Source of the DNA: Pacificibacter marinus
GTDB lineage: Bacteria; Pseudomonadota; Alphaproteobacteria; Rhodobacterales; Rhodobacteraceae
Assembly: GCF_018860665.1 (NCBI RefSeq)
Contig: NZ_JAHKPK010000064.1
Location: 1-64,000, forward strand
Reading direction: 5' to 3'
DNA: 64,000 nucleotides
Part shown: one piece after another, positions 1 through 7,524 of the stretch
Layout of the letters: the number at the start of each line of letters is the position of its first letter
Position numbering within the stretch: the stretch's first letter is position 1
The notes under the pieces: model-generated
Database searches by the model: none
Told to the model about the DNA's origin: nothing
What the model saw: only the letters and a program-made list of their open reading frames with translations
Program-made: the position numbers and the translations under genes

Positions 1-75
1 GGTCCCTTCGTCTATCGGTTAGGACGCCAGGTTTTCAACCTGGAAAGAGGGGTTCAATTCCCCTAGGGACTGCCA
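1..75 (+). tRNA. tRNA-Glu (UUC anticodon)
   Basis: Complete cloverleaf starting at base 1. The acceptor arm GGTCCCT pairs with AGGGACT at 65-71, followed by discriminator G and an encoded CCA at 73-75. The anticodon loop TTTTCAA gives TTC, which reads Glu codons. The T-arm carries GGTTCAATTCC. Its promoter lies left of the window. Confidence 0.96.
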
Positions 76-128
76 TTGGCCAATATCCCCGATAATGAAT
101 ATCCAAGCCCTACCAATTGCGGGGCGCT

Positions 129-1151
129 TTAGCGTCGTGATGCTGCCGCATCGGGAACCACGGTCTGTACCCCAGTCATGCCCTGCTCAAACATATTGGC
201 GCACGCACGTCCTTGGTGTTTGGAGGCATAAAGCGCCGTGTCCGCATCATGCATCATCTGGTCTGAATCAATCGCCTCATAGACATCCGTTGTGGTGATT
301 CCGATAGATCCCGAAATACGACACACCGTATCGCCAAAAGGCACTGGCACTTCCAACTGGCTGATGATCCGTTTAGCGGTCTTCATCAAACGGTCCGCCT
401 CCGTCATTTTGTGCAAGATGAGGATAAACTCATCGCCGCCCACCCGCGCCACCATATCATCGCCGCGCGTTTCTTGGACAAGGATTTTGGCGACTTTTTG
501 CAGCACTGCATCTCCGGCCGCATGGCCCAAAGTATCATTGACGTCTTTGAAATAATCCAAATCAAGGTGCATCAATGCAAAAGGAATGGACCCACGGATC
601 ATCCGATCCAGCACATGATCCATCGCACGACGGTTTTTAAGCCCTGTAAGCGTATCGGTGAAGGCCTGTTCTTCAGCGGCCACTTTTGCCCCCTGCAGGC
701 GCATGTTAAGCTGCTTTGTTTCTTCCAACACTGCGGATTTTGCCTCAACAAGATAAAGCATTTCAACCGCCAGATCCGTGGCCGCAAAATCACCAGCTGT
801 CAGACGATACTCGCGCACGGAATCAACAACAGATATGCCAAACGACAGGTTGAGCAACAATCCATCACAGCCCGCCACAGGTGTCGCCACGCCTTTAAGA
901 GTGGTGGGCACGCCGTCTTTAAAGGTGAGGTAAAGCTTTTTGTCCGTTGGCAAAAGGCAATCGCCTTTTGGGCGTCCGTCATCACGCAATTCGAAAATAT
1001 CAAAAACATTCTGCCCCAAGAGTGCCGTTTCACTGCGCAGTTTGCACAAGGTCGGCCCCACGCCACAGATCACGCCGGTCTCGTCCAAAATCAAATGCAT
1101 AGGCATCAACAAATCAAGAGAGGGTTTATCAAAATTGATTACATGCATCAT
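129..1151 (-). CDS. HNOBA-GGDEF diguanylate cyclase (H-NOX partner)
   Basis: Predicted cytoplasmic cyclic-di-GMP synthase of 340 residues. Residues about 5-125 resemble the HNOBA domain that accompanies H-NOX sensors. A helical linker follows (about 130-165), then a GGDEF domain from about 165. The active-site motif GGDEF is intact at 238-242, and an RGDD product-inhibition (I-site) motif sits at 229-232, so the enzyme should be active and feedback-inhibited. There is no EAL domain. It starts 3 bp after the stop of the H-NOX-like gene, so the two are cotranscribed and the H-NOX-like protein probably controls its activity. ATG codons at 1151 and 1148 are both possible starts. Confidence 0.88.
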   Translation of the reverse strand: MMHVINFDKPSLDLLMPMHLILDETGVICGVGPTLCKLRSETALLGQNVFDIFELRDDGRPKGDCLLPTDKKLYLTFKDGVPTTLKGVATPVAGCDGLLLNLSFGISVVDSVREYRLTAGDFAATDLAVEMLYLVEAKSAVLEETKQLNMRLQGAKVAAEEQAFTDTLTGLKNRRAMDHVLDRMIRGSIPFALMHLDLDYFKDVNDTLGHAAGDAVLQKVAKILVQETRGDDMVARVGGDEFILILHKMTEADRLMKTAKRIISQLEVPVPFGDTVCRISGSIGITTTDVYEAIDSDQMMHDADTALYASKHQGRACANMFEQGMTGVQTVVPDAAASRR

Positions 1152-1154
1152 TTT

Positions 1155-1745
1155 TCAAACCGCCTGTGCAGCAAGATCAAAACTACGCCCTTCAGCAAAG
1201 GATTCTTCCAACAATTGAATATTGATGATTTCTTCTCCTGAATCGCGCCACCCTTGGTGTTCCAAGAACACCAGTGCACCGTAGTCATCCGCCATGGCGC
1301 GCATGACACCCACCATCGCATAGCCGAACCCGGGCATCGAATGTAGACAGGTCAAGCTATGCGTCCCGTCAGGGTTTTCAAAAACTTCAAGTTTGGGCAC
1401 TTCAAGATCAGGCAAAGCGAGGCGTGAGCGCCCTTCGATTTCATTGAGAGAGAACAAGAATTCCCTATATTCATCCCCACCAAATCGCAACAATCTGCGG
1501 ATCGCTTCCACGTTAGGATGGGATACAAGATAGGTTCCGATGTCTTCAAGCATTGCGTCAACGGGTTTTGACAAATTGCGAGCGGCCGAGGCCAATAATT
1601 TGATGGTGACCTCGTCTGGATAATTCAGCATGGCTTCGAAGTTATCGAAACCAAGGTCAGCTTGCTCGGCTACATCGGCCCAAATCTGTGGCCCGTATGT
1701 GTCGCGAAGAAAACATTGAATTGCGCGATTTATCATCCCATGCAT
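1155..1745 (-). CDS. H-NOX-like protein without the usual heme histidine
   Basis: 196 residues beginning MHGMINRAIQ with YGPQIW, the usual H-NOX N-terminus. H-NOX proteins bind heme and sense NO or O2. An ungapped alignment from memory with the Thermoanaerobacter H-NOX puts Glu104 (in SLNEIEGRSRLALPDL) at the position of the proximal heme histidine. The YxSxR propionate-binding motif reads LHSMP. Heme binding in the standard way is therefore doubtful. I prefer ATG 1745 to a TTG at 1751 because it gives the family start M-H-G and has AAGGG about 10 bp upstream. It is followed directly by the HNOBA-GGDEF gene, so it probably still acts as that enzyme's regulator. Confidence 0.85.
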   Translation of the reverse strand: MHGMINRAIQCFLRDTYGPQIWADVAEQADLGFDNFEAMLNYPDEVTIKLLASAARNLSKPVDAMLEDIGTYLVSHPNVEAIRRLLRFGGDEYREFLFSLNEIEGRSRLALPDLEVPKLEVFENPDGTHSLTCLHSMPGFGYAMVGVMRAMADDYGALVFLEHQGWRDSGEEIINIQLLEESFAEGRSFDLAAQAV

Positions 1746-1906
1746 AAGCAATAGGCCCTTTTACTTGTACAGGCCTGAGACTACGCGCCACGACTTAATA
1801 AAGTACCAAGAGCCGCCAATGCATTTAACAAATATCCTTAAAATGCTGCTATATATTCCCTAGCGTCAGCCTAAGACCGTATCAACGCCCCCCCAAACAG
1901 AGCGTC

Positions 1907-2602
1907 TTATGTAAAGAATGCAGCGATCTCGGCCACATCTTCCACCACAATGTCGGCCCAAGGCGTCAAATCTGCGCGGCTTGCGGTTCCGGTTAACACG
2001 CCAATCGTGCGCATCCCCGCCTCGCGCCCAGCCGCCAAATCGTGCAAACTGTCCCCCACCATCACAGTGCGCGCAGGATCAACTCCAAGTGACATAGCAG
2101 CAGCTATACAGCCATCTGGCGCAGGTTTGCTGCCAAAGCCGCTGTCGAATCCGATCACCACATCAAAAGCGTCCTGCACGCCTGCGTGTTGCAGATGATC
2201 CCGCCCAACCTGTTCGAAATCATTGGTCACCACACCCATTTTGATCTGGCGCGATTGAAAGATCTGTAATGCCCTGTCCAAATCGCGCACAGGCACGGGC
2301 ACAGCGACATCCATTTTCGACATCATGCGGGTCAAAATTTCTTCGCCGCTTAAATCTGGAAAGATCGGCTTAAGCCGTACTATTTGCTCATCAGGCGTGC
2401 TGGACACGGCAAAGCCGTCGGCCAAAAATTGCCCCTGCGCGATATCGAACCCCAAGACACCGGCCACAGCCTGCGCCACGGCCGTGTCGTCTTGCGCCAA
2501 ACGATCGATCACGGCGGCAGCCCAAGGGGACCACGATTTTTGAAAATCAAACAAAGTGCCGTCTTTGTCGAACAAAATCGCGCGAATTGATGTTATGTCC
2601 AA
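1907..2602 (-). CDS. HAD-superfamily phosphatase, phosphoglycolate-phosphatase-like
   Basis: 231 residues with the HAD motifs in order: FDKDGTLFDF (nucleophile and acid/base Asp), VVTND (motif II), KPAPDG (motif III Lys) and MVGDSLHDL (motif IV). The helical cap between motifs I and II suggests a small phosphorylated metabolite such as phosphoglycolate, but the substrate cannot be read from sequence. The start is TTG at 2602 with GGAGG seven bases upstream, overlapping the end of the DUF3572 gene by 10 bp, which indicates translational coupling. Confidence 0.85.
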   Translation of the reverse strand: MDITSIRAILFDKDGTLFDFQKSWSPWAAAVIDRLAQDDTAVAQAVAGVLGFDIAQGQFLADGFAVSSTPDEQIVRLKPIFPDLSGEEILTRMMSKMDVAVPVPVRDLDRALQIFQSRQIKMGVVTNDFEQVGRDHLQHAGVQDAFDVVIGFDSGFGSKPAPDGCIAAAMSLGVDPARTVMVGDSLHDLAAGREAGMRTIGVLTGTASRADLTPWADIVVEDVAEIAAFFT

Positions 2603-2871
2603 TGGATGTCCTCCCCGCCCGGCAATGCCTGTCGGGCGCGCATAACGTCATAGGGGTCTATTGACGCATTCTGGGCAAAATCGTTAACCCATTCATCATT
2701 CATCATGACGAACTCTAGAATGGCAGACAAAAGCTCTGGTTCGCTGGCCCGATTGCGCAGATCATCTTCGCCAAGTCCCGTAGACCCAAGGAAAACAGGT
2801 AAAAGCTCTTCGTTCCCGACCAACCAGACCAGAATTTTAAGGGCGAGAATCTCGGCGGAATCTTGCTTCAT
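2593..2871 (-). CDS. DUF3572 family protein
   Basis: 92-residue acidic helical protein (MKQDSAEILALKILVWLVGNEE...) matching the DUF3572 family, common in Alphaproteobacteria and often found beside pleD, as here. No catalytic motif or membrane segment is visible and its function is unknown. An in-frame extension to 2934 exists, but the family start is the ATG at 2871. It is divergent from pleD and overlaps the downstream HAD gene. Confidence 0.8.
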   Translation of the reverse strand: MKQDSAEILALKILVWLVGNEELLPVFLGSTGLGEDDLRNRASEPELLSAILEFVMMNDEWVNDFAQNASIDPYDVMRARQALPGGEDIHWT

Positions 2872-2992
2872 ATGTGGATAACTCCTTGGGGCTGGAAACC
2901 CTTTATTAACCTTTGAGGCGCATTTTAAACGCATATCTTAACAAAAGATGCGTCCCAATAAACATCGCATATCATAGATTTCCGAGGGCACA

Positions 2993-4369
2993 ATGGCAGG
3001 ACGGATTCTCATCGTGGACAATGTCCCGACGAACCGCATAATTCTGAAAGTGAAGCTTTCATCCGCCTTCTACGAGGTGATCCAGGCGGCGTCTGGCAAA
3101 GATGCAGTGCTGCGCGCAAGCGAATGCCAGCCCGACATCATCATCCTTGATACCGACCTTGGGGATATGAGCGCCCATGACGCCTGTGCCCAATTGAAAG
3201 CCGACCCGGCCACACGCCATATTCCGGTTCTAATCGCCACGCCTGCGGGGGATACCGAGGCCAAAATCGCCGCACTCAAAGCGGGCGCTGACGAATTTTT
3301 GGCCAAACCGATTGACGAACTTACATTGACCGCCCGCGTGCGGGCCCTCATGCGCGCCCGCGCCACCACAGACGAATTGCGCAGACGTGATGAAACGGCG
3401 CGGTCTTTCGGCTTTGCAGAAGCCGCTTTTAACTTTACGACCCCCGGCAAAATTGCCCTTGTTGGTCGCTCTACAGAAGACGCGATGATCTGGCGTGCGG
3501 GGTTGCGCGGCTTGGTCTCGGATGACATCGAAATTATTGCCGCCGATCGTTTGCTGGAAACCATTGCTGGGGGCAATGCCGCCGACATCTATGTGGTGTC
3601 CAGCGACATCTTTGGCGACACAAACGGGCTGCGCTTGATCGCAGATATTCGCGCACGCCAAAACACCCGCTTTGCGGGAATCGTCGTTGTGCATGGGTTG
3701 CAAGATCGCAAAGAAGCCGTGATGGCGCTTGATCTGGGCGCGAACGATATTGTCACCCGCGGCGCGGATCCCGAAGAATTGGCCCTGCGCCTGCGGTTGC
3801 AAATGCGGCGCAAGAAAGAGGCCGATGTGCTGCGCACATCCGTGGACGAAGGTCTGCGTTTGGCAATGATTGATCCGCTGACGGGGCTATACAACCGGCG
3901 CTATGCCCTGCCGCATATGACGCAAATCTCGCAAGAATCGACAAGATCAGGTCAGAATTTTGCAATCATGTTGATTGATTTGGACCGGTTCAAAACCATC
4001 AACGACACCTTTGGCCACAGCATTGGCGATGAGGTCTTGATCGAGGTCGCCAAACGGATGCGCAACACCCTGCGTGGCATTGATTTGATCGCCCGCTTTG
4101 GCGGCGAAGAATTTTTGGTCTGTATGCCGATGACCACATTGGTCGATGCGCGCTCTGCCGCTGAACGTCTGCGCGCCGCGATTTGTGGCACGCCCGTCAC
4201 GCAGACCGCGAACGGCACGCCTGTATCAGTATCGGCTTCGATCGGGCTGACAATGGGCGGGGAAAAAGCCGCATCCATCGAAACGCTTTTGGAAATCTCG
4301 GATCGGGCACTCTATGACGCAAAAGCCGAAGGTCGCAATCAAGTGACCCTCGGCTCTCATGCTGCGTGA
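2993..4369 (+). CDS. pleD: PleD-type response regulator diguanylate cyclase
   Basis: 458 residues arranged REC-REC-GGDEF. The first receiver has Asp9 and the phosphoacceptor Asp53 (ILDTD). The second, about 150-280, is a degenerate adaptor receiver. The cyclase domain (about 290-455) has GGEEF at 370-374 and an I-site RGID at 361-364. PleD is activated by phosphorylation and makes c-di-GMP at one cell pole, controlling the swimmer-to-sessile transition in Caulobacter. In that organism divK lies just upstream; here the upstream neighbour is the divergent DUF3572 gene and no divK is present. Confidence 0.93.
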   Translation: MAGRILIVDNVPTNRIILKVKLSSAFYEVIQAASGKDAVLRASECQPDIIILDTDLGDMSAHDACAQLKADPATRHIPVLIATPAGDTEAKIAALKAGADEFLAKPIDELTLTARVRALMRARATTDELRRRDETARSFGFAEAAFNFTTPGKIALVGRSTEDAMIWRAGLRGLVSDDIEIIAADRLLETIAGGNAADIYVVSSDIFGDTNGLRLIADIRARQNTRFAGIVVVHGLQDRKEAVMALDLGANDIVTRGADPEELALRLRLQMRRKKEADVLRTSVDEGLRLAMIDPLTGLYNRRYALPHMTQISQESTRSGQNFAIMLIDLDRFKTINDTFGHSIGDEVLIEVAKRMRNTLRGIDLIARFGGEEFLVCMPMTTLVDARSAAERLRAAICGTPVTQTANGTPVSVSASIGLTMGGEKAASIETLLEISDRALYDAKAEGRNQVTLGSHAA

Positions 4370-4377
4370 CCGCAACG

Positions 4378-4404
4378 GCGCTGCCTCAACGCAGCGCTTT
4401 TCTT
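4378..4404 (+). terminator. Rho-independent terminator of pleD
   Basis: A 7-bp perfect stem GCGCTGC/GCAGCGC with a six-base loop, followed by TTTTCTT, nine bases after the pleD stop. Confidence 0.8.
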
Positions 4405-4452
4405 AACGTAAGATTGCCCCCTCACATATAGCGCACCCTTTACGCTTGGCGT

Positions 4453-5019
4453 TTAAGGTTGCGCCTTGGGTTTGGGCTTGGCATCGCGGCCCCCATCTGG
4501 CCCTGCATCATGGCGCGGAGGACGTTTGAGCGCTTGATCCAAACGCACCACATAGGCAGCCCGTGCCTCAGGCGTCATCATCGCCACATGTTCGACAATC
4601 ACAGCGGCCCCGATGCTTTGCTTTTCGGCCAAATCATTGAGCTGTGCCAGCATCGCGGCTTGGAACAAATCTGCGTCAAACGGTTCGGCCTTGAGCGCAT
4701 CCAAAATCGCCTCGAACTTTTCTTGCGCCCCCGCACGAGCCTTGGCGGCCCCTCCCGCTTTGTTGATAAAATTACGGCCGATTTCGCGGCGCGCCTCTCG
4801 ATCCAAGGCGGATACATAGGGCCCGAAACCAAAGTCACGGGTCTGCATGGCGCGCGCACGGGCATCGCCATCGCCAGTGGCACCGCCACGCTCACCACCG
4901 CGCAAAGCAGCACCCGCCACCAGCCCCACGACGGCCAAGTTCACCGCCAAGGAGAGGATCAAGATGAAGCGCATACGCCGTGATCCGCGTTGCTTTTTCT
5001 GAATATTTGCGTCGCTCAT
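4453..5019 (-). CDS. Metal_resist (CnrX/CpxP-like) periplasmic protein, membrane anchored
   Basis: 188 residues. A basic N-terminus is followed by one membrane segment (about 16-38), then a helical periplasmic domain ending in the family signature MTPEARAAYV. It resembles the periplasmic heavy-metal-sensor family (Metal_resist, as in CnrX). An H-x-x-x-M pattern (HVAMM) lies where CnrX uses His119 and Met123, but the N-terminal histidine pair of CnrX is not visible, so metal binding is uncertain. It is the last gene of a three-gene unit, 3 bp after the putative anti-sigma gene, which suggests it feeds an envelope signal to the sigma/anti-sigma pair. Confidence 0.78.
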   Translation of the reverse strand: MSDANIQKKQRGSRRMRFILILSLAVNLAVVGLVAGAALRGGERGGATGDGDARARAMQTRDFGFGPYVSALDREARREIGRNFINKAGGAAKARAGAQEKFEAILDALKAEPFDADLFQAAMLAQLNDLAEKQSIGAAVIVEHVAMMTPEARAAYVVRLDQALKRPPRHDAGPDGGRDAKPKPKAQP

Positions 5020-5022
5020 AGT

Positions 5023-5460
5023 CTACCCTTCCGCCGCCAAGTCATAAAAGCTTGGCACCAAATCATCGAGCGCATAGCTCGTGGTCTCTATACTGGCACT
5101 CGCCGTCTGCGAGATCGAAGTGCCGCCCCATGTTCCAGAGGCCAAATCCGTCACCGTTGTGGGCGCGCCCAAGCCGATGGCCAAGCCCATAACAGTGGCT
5201 GTGGCCAAACCCGCACCACCGCGCCAGCCGCCGACACTGTCCAACAGATTTGCAAACCAAGACCCGCGCGCAGGCCGCGCCGGCTTGGATCTTGCCCAAT
5301 CTGGCAGGCCTGCGCCATTTGCCTCTTGCACGGCATTCGCATCGGCCAGAACCCGCGCCATAAAGGCGTCAGACGGCACCGGTGCATCCGATTGCGCATC
5401 CGCAAACAGAGTATCTAGATCAGCATCACTGAGAAAATCTTCACGCTGTGTCATCTTCAA
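5023..5460 (-). CDS. Putative anti-sigma factor, single-pass membrane protein
   Basis: 145 residues with no clear family match. The first 70 residues are acidic and helical (SDADLDTLFADAQ...), followed by one probable membrane segment at about 80-102 and a short Ser/Thr-rich tail. No zinc-binding HxxxCxxC motif is seen. The call rests mainly on position: it overlaps the 3' end of the ECF sigma gene by 20 bp and precedes the periplasmic sensor, the usual order for a sigma/anti-sigma pair. Initiation could also be at the second Met (5454). Confidence 0.62.
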   Translation of the reverse strand: MKMTQREDFLSDADLDTLFADAQSDAPVPSDAFMARVLADANAVQEANGAGLPDWARSKPARPARGSWFANLLDSVGGWRGGAGLATATVMGLAIGLGAPTTVTDLASGTWGGTSISQTASASIETTSYALDDLVPSFYDLAAEG

Positions 5461-6031
5461 ACCCCAATGTTTCGCGCTGATCTGCCAAAGCCTTGGCCAG
5501 CGCCCGTTTGCCGCGCGCGGTCAAACTTTCGACCGCCTCGACACCAATATCTAAAACCTGCGCGATTTCAGGGTTCGATAACCCTTCGATATGGCGCAGA
5601 ACGACGGCTTCTCTTTGCCGGTCCGGTAAAGTGTCCAACGCTGCATCCAGCGCTGCCACCCGTTGTTTTTGCATCAAAACCGCGTCTTGTGACGGCTTGC
5701 CGTCTTCGGGTTCCGCGATCTCATCCAAACCCGTGCCGCGTTTTTTGCGCAACCGGTCTGTGCATAGGTTGGTCACCACACGGTATAACCACGTCGTCAC
5801 CTTGGCCTCGCCTGTGCGCCACTCAGGGGCGATTTTCCACAAGCGCATCATCGCATCTTGCGCGACATCTTCGGCCTCGGCACGATCTTTCAACAACCGC
5901 GCCGCATAGCCGATCACCCGAGGGGCATGTCGATCGGTTAAGACCCGCGCAGCCAAACGGTCACCGTTGCCAAAGGCAATCAGCAATGCGTCATCCGACG
6001 TGTCATTTTGGGCGTCAAAAGGCATATCCAT
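5441..6031 (-). CDS. ECF-type RNA polymerase sigma factor
   Basis: 196 residues with sigma region 2 at about 20-90 (AARLLKDRAEAEDVAQDAMMRLWK, then TWLYRVVTNLCTDRLRK) and region 4 at about 125-185 (LDTLPDRQREAVVLRHIEGLSNPEIAQVLDI). Regions 1 and 3 are missing, as in ECF sigma factors. It heads an operon with an overlapping membrane protein and a Metal_resist protein, so its target is probably an envelope or metal-stress regulon. The leader holds a palindrome (6087-6101) and a tandem repeat (6119-6152). Start ATG 6031 or 6025. Confidence 0.9.
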   Translation of the reverse strand: MDMPFDAQNDTSDDALLIAFGNGDRLAARVLTDRHAPRVIGYAARLLKDRAEAEDVAQDAMMRLWKIAPEWRTGEAKVTTWLYRVVTNLCTDRLRKKRGTGLDEIAEPEDGKPSQDAVLMQKQRVAALDAALDTLPDRQREAVVLRHIEGLSNPEIAQVLDIGVEAVESLTARGKRALAKALADQRETLGFEDDTA

Positions 6032-6086
6032 TCCTATCAGACGTAGCCTGCGATGAGATCGGCGTCCATGGTCAGTTTTATCCTAT

Positions 6087-6101
6087 GACCTGTGCCAGGT
6101 C
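6087..6101. promoter_or_regulatory. Palindrome in the leader of the ECF sigma gene
   Basis: Perfect inverted repeat GACCTG-TGC-CAGGTC, 56 bp upstream of the sigma-factor start. Its size and place suit an operator or part of a self-regulated promoter, but no protein can be assigned to it. Confidence 0.45.
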
Positions 6102-6118
6102 TTAAAGTCTTGCGCAGT

Positions 6119-6152
6119 TTTACGCTTTTGTCGTCTTCACGCTTTTGTCGTC
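6119..6152. repeat. Two tandem 17-bp repeats upstream of the ECF sigma gene
   Basis: Two adjacent 17-bp units differing at one base (TTTACGCTTTTGTCGTC, then TTCACGCTTTTGTCGTC). They lie between the EF-hand gene and the sigma-factor gene, both on the minus strand. The near two-turn helical spacing suits a protein-binding array. Confidence 0.55.
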
Positions 6153-6162
6153 AATGTGATCA

Positions 6163-6176
6163 GGGCGCTTACGCCC
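6163..6176 (-). terminator. Hairpin after the EF-hand gene
   Basis: Short perfect stem GGGCG/CGCCC with a 4-base loop downstream of the EF-hand gene. No clear U-tract follows, so termination is only possible. Confidence 0.35.
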
Positions 6177-6244
6177 CGACCTGTGTTATATAAGCCTATC
6201 AAAGTTAAGGCTTACCTGACTTTAGCAAGTCTGATCACGCGAGA

Positions 6245-6754
6245 TCAATTGTCGTCGCCGTCGTGATCGTGGTCGCCACCTTTATGGTGCTTGCCGCCTT
6301 TGCCTTTGCCGTGACCCTGATGGCCTGCTGCAAATTCGTCAGCGGACAAAACGCCATCGCCATTGGTATCCAGACGCTCGAAAGGTGATTTTTTCGCCAT
6401 CGCGTCCATTTCAGCGGCAGAAACTTCGCCGTCGCCGTCTGTGTCCATACGAGAGATCATTTTTTCGATCCGCTTGGTTTGACGTTCAGCCTTTTTGCCA
6501 TCAGCAGCAGCGGCCATTTCCTCAGCAGACAGTGATCCGTTGCCGTCTGTGTCTGTTTCGGCAAAACGCGCCGCTTTATGCGCGTCCATTTCCGCTTGGG
6601 TCACTTGGCCATCGCCATCCGTGTCGAGCATTTCGATACTTGGCATTTTGCCACCACGGCGGCCCATATCTTTTTCGCCTTCTGCAAAGCTTGCAGCGGC
6701 AGAACCAACGACAGCGATCAAAGCAACCGCAGAGATGAGTGAAGTACGTTTCAT
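6245..6754 (-). CDS. Exported EF-hand protein with four EF loops and a His-rich tail
   Basis: 169 residues. A signal peptide (MKRTSLISAVALIAVVGSAAASFA) precedes four canonical calcium loops beginning DTDGDGQVTQAE, DTDGNGSLSAEE, DTDGDGEVSAAE and DTNGDGVLSADE. The last 25 residues are Gly/His/Lys/Asp-rich and could bind transition metals. It should be a periplasmic calcium- or metal-binding protein. It lies upstream of, and in the same direction as, the ECF sigma/anti-sigma/Metal_resist genes, separated by a 213-bp gap with repeats, so a shared regulon is plausible but not shown. Confidence 0.87.
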   Translation of the reverse strand: MKRTSLISAVALIAVVGSAAASFAEGEKDMGRRGGKMPSIEMLDTDGDGQVTQAEMDAHKAARFAETDTDGNGSLSAEEMAAAADGKKAERQTKRIEKMISRMDTDGDGEVSAAEMDAMAKKSPFERLDTNGDGVLSADEFAAGHQGHGKGKGGKHHKGGDHDHDGDDN

Positions 6755-6977
6755 AAGATATAATCCTTATCTGTTATCCATGCGCTCCGCTGTGTGTCAG
6801 TGCTGAGCGCTTATAATAGTGAAACGCGCCACCTTTCGCTTTCCGTCGCGGGTGGGCTAAAAAAGTTTTGACAGCGGATTTGGCATTCCGTGTGACGCGA
6901 CAACCGGACGCAACGACAATCTGTCCTCTATTTCGTAAGACAGTCTCCTTATAAAGATGTCATAAGCAAAACGATCT

Positions 6978-7418
6978 ATGATCCAAAAGGCACATCGCAT
7001 GACTGATACAGTTCTTCACGCATCCACCAAACCCACTGCCAGAGATTTGCCTGAGCGCGAGATGAAAACCGCTTTGCTGCGCGGTTGGAAACGCCGCTGC
7101 CCATCTTGCGGCAACGGACCGATGCTCAAAGGCTATCTTAAAGTGCGCTCCGAGTGCCCTGTGTGCCAAGAACAGCTTCATCACCACCGCGCAGATGATG
7201 GTCCACCCTATTTGACCATTTTGATCGTAGGCCATTTGTTAGCACCCACCATGGGCTGGTATTATGTGGAATTTCGCCCTGAACCTTTGGTGATGCTCGC
7301 AGTCTTTGCGGCCGGCACCGTGGCCCTGTCTTTGTTTTTGTTGCCACGCTTCAAAGGCGCTATCGTTGCGTTCCAATGGGCCAAACGCATGGGCGGATTT
7401 GGCGACGCCCGCGACTGA
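6978..7418 (+). CDS. DUF983 family zinc-ribbon membrane protein
   Basis: 146 residues. A CPSCG...CPVC zinc-ribbon pair (Cys41, 44, 60, 63) is followed by two hydrophobic segments (about 73-95 and 100-122). This is the DUF983 pattern; function is unknown, though relatives occur near cytochrome oxidase and cell-envelope genes. The second Met (6999, MTDTVLHAS) is an alternative start. It is convergent with the HAD gene at 7525-8088. Confidence 0.85.
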   Translation: MIQKAHRMTDTVLHASTKPTARDLPEREMKTALLRGWKRRCPSCGNGPMLKGYLKVRSECPVCQEQLHHHRADDGPPYLTILIVGHLLAPTMGWYYVEFRPEPLVMLAVFAAGTVALSLFLLPRFKGAIVAFQWAKRMGGFGDARD

Positions 7419-7524
7419 TCGGGCGGCGCAAGCCTTTACAAAGTTCCCTCACGCACCTTATTGACAGCAGCGGTCTTTCTGACAACTGCTGTATAACAAA
7501 TGCGGCCTTTTTGACTGGTGCAGC

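Noticed and set aside
411-1241. 276-residue plus-strand ORF.
   Set aside because: It lies antisense to the GGDEF gene, has odd composition and no family similarity, while the minus-strand frame is a clear enzyme.
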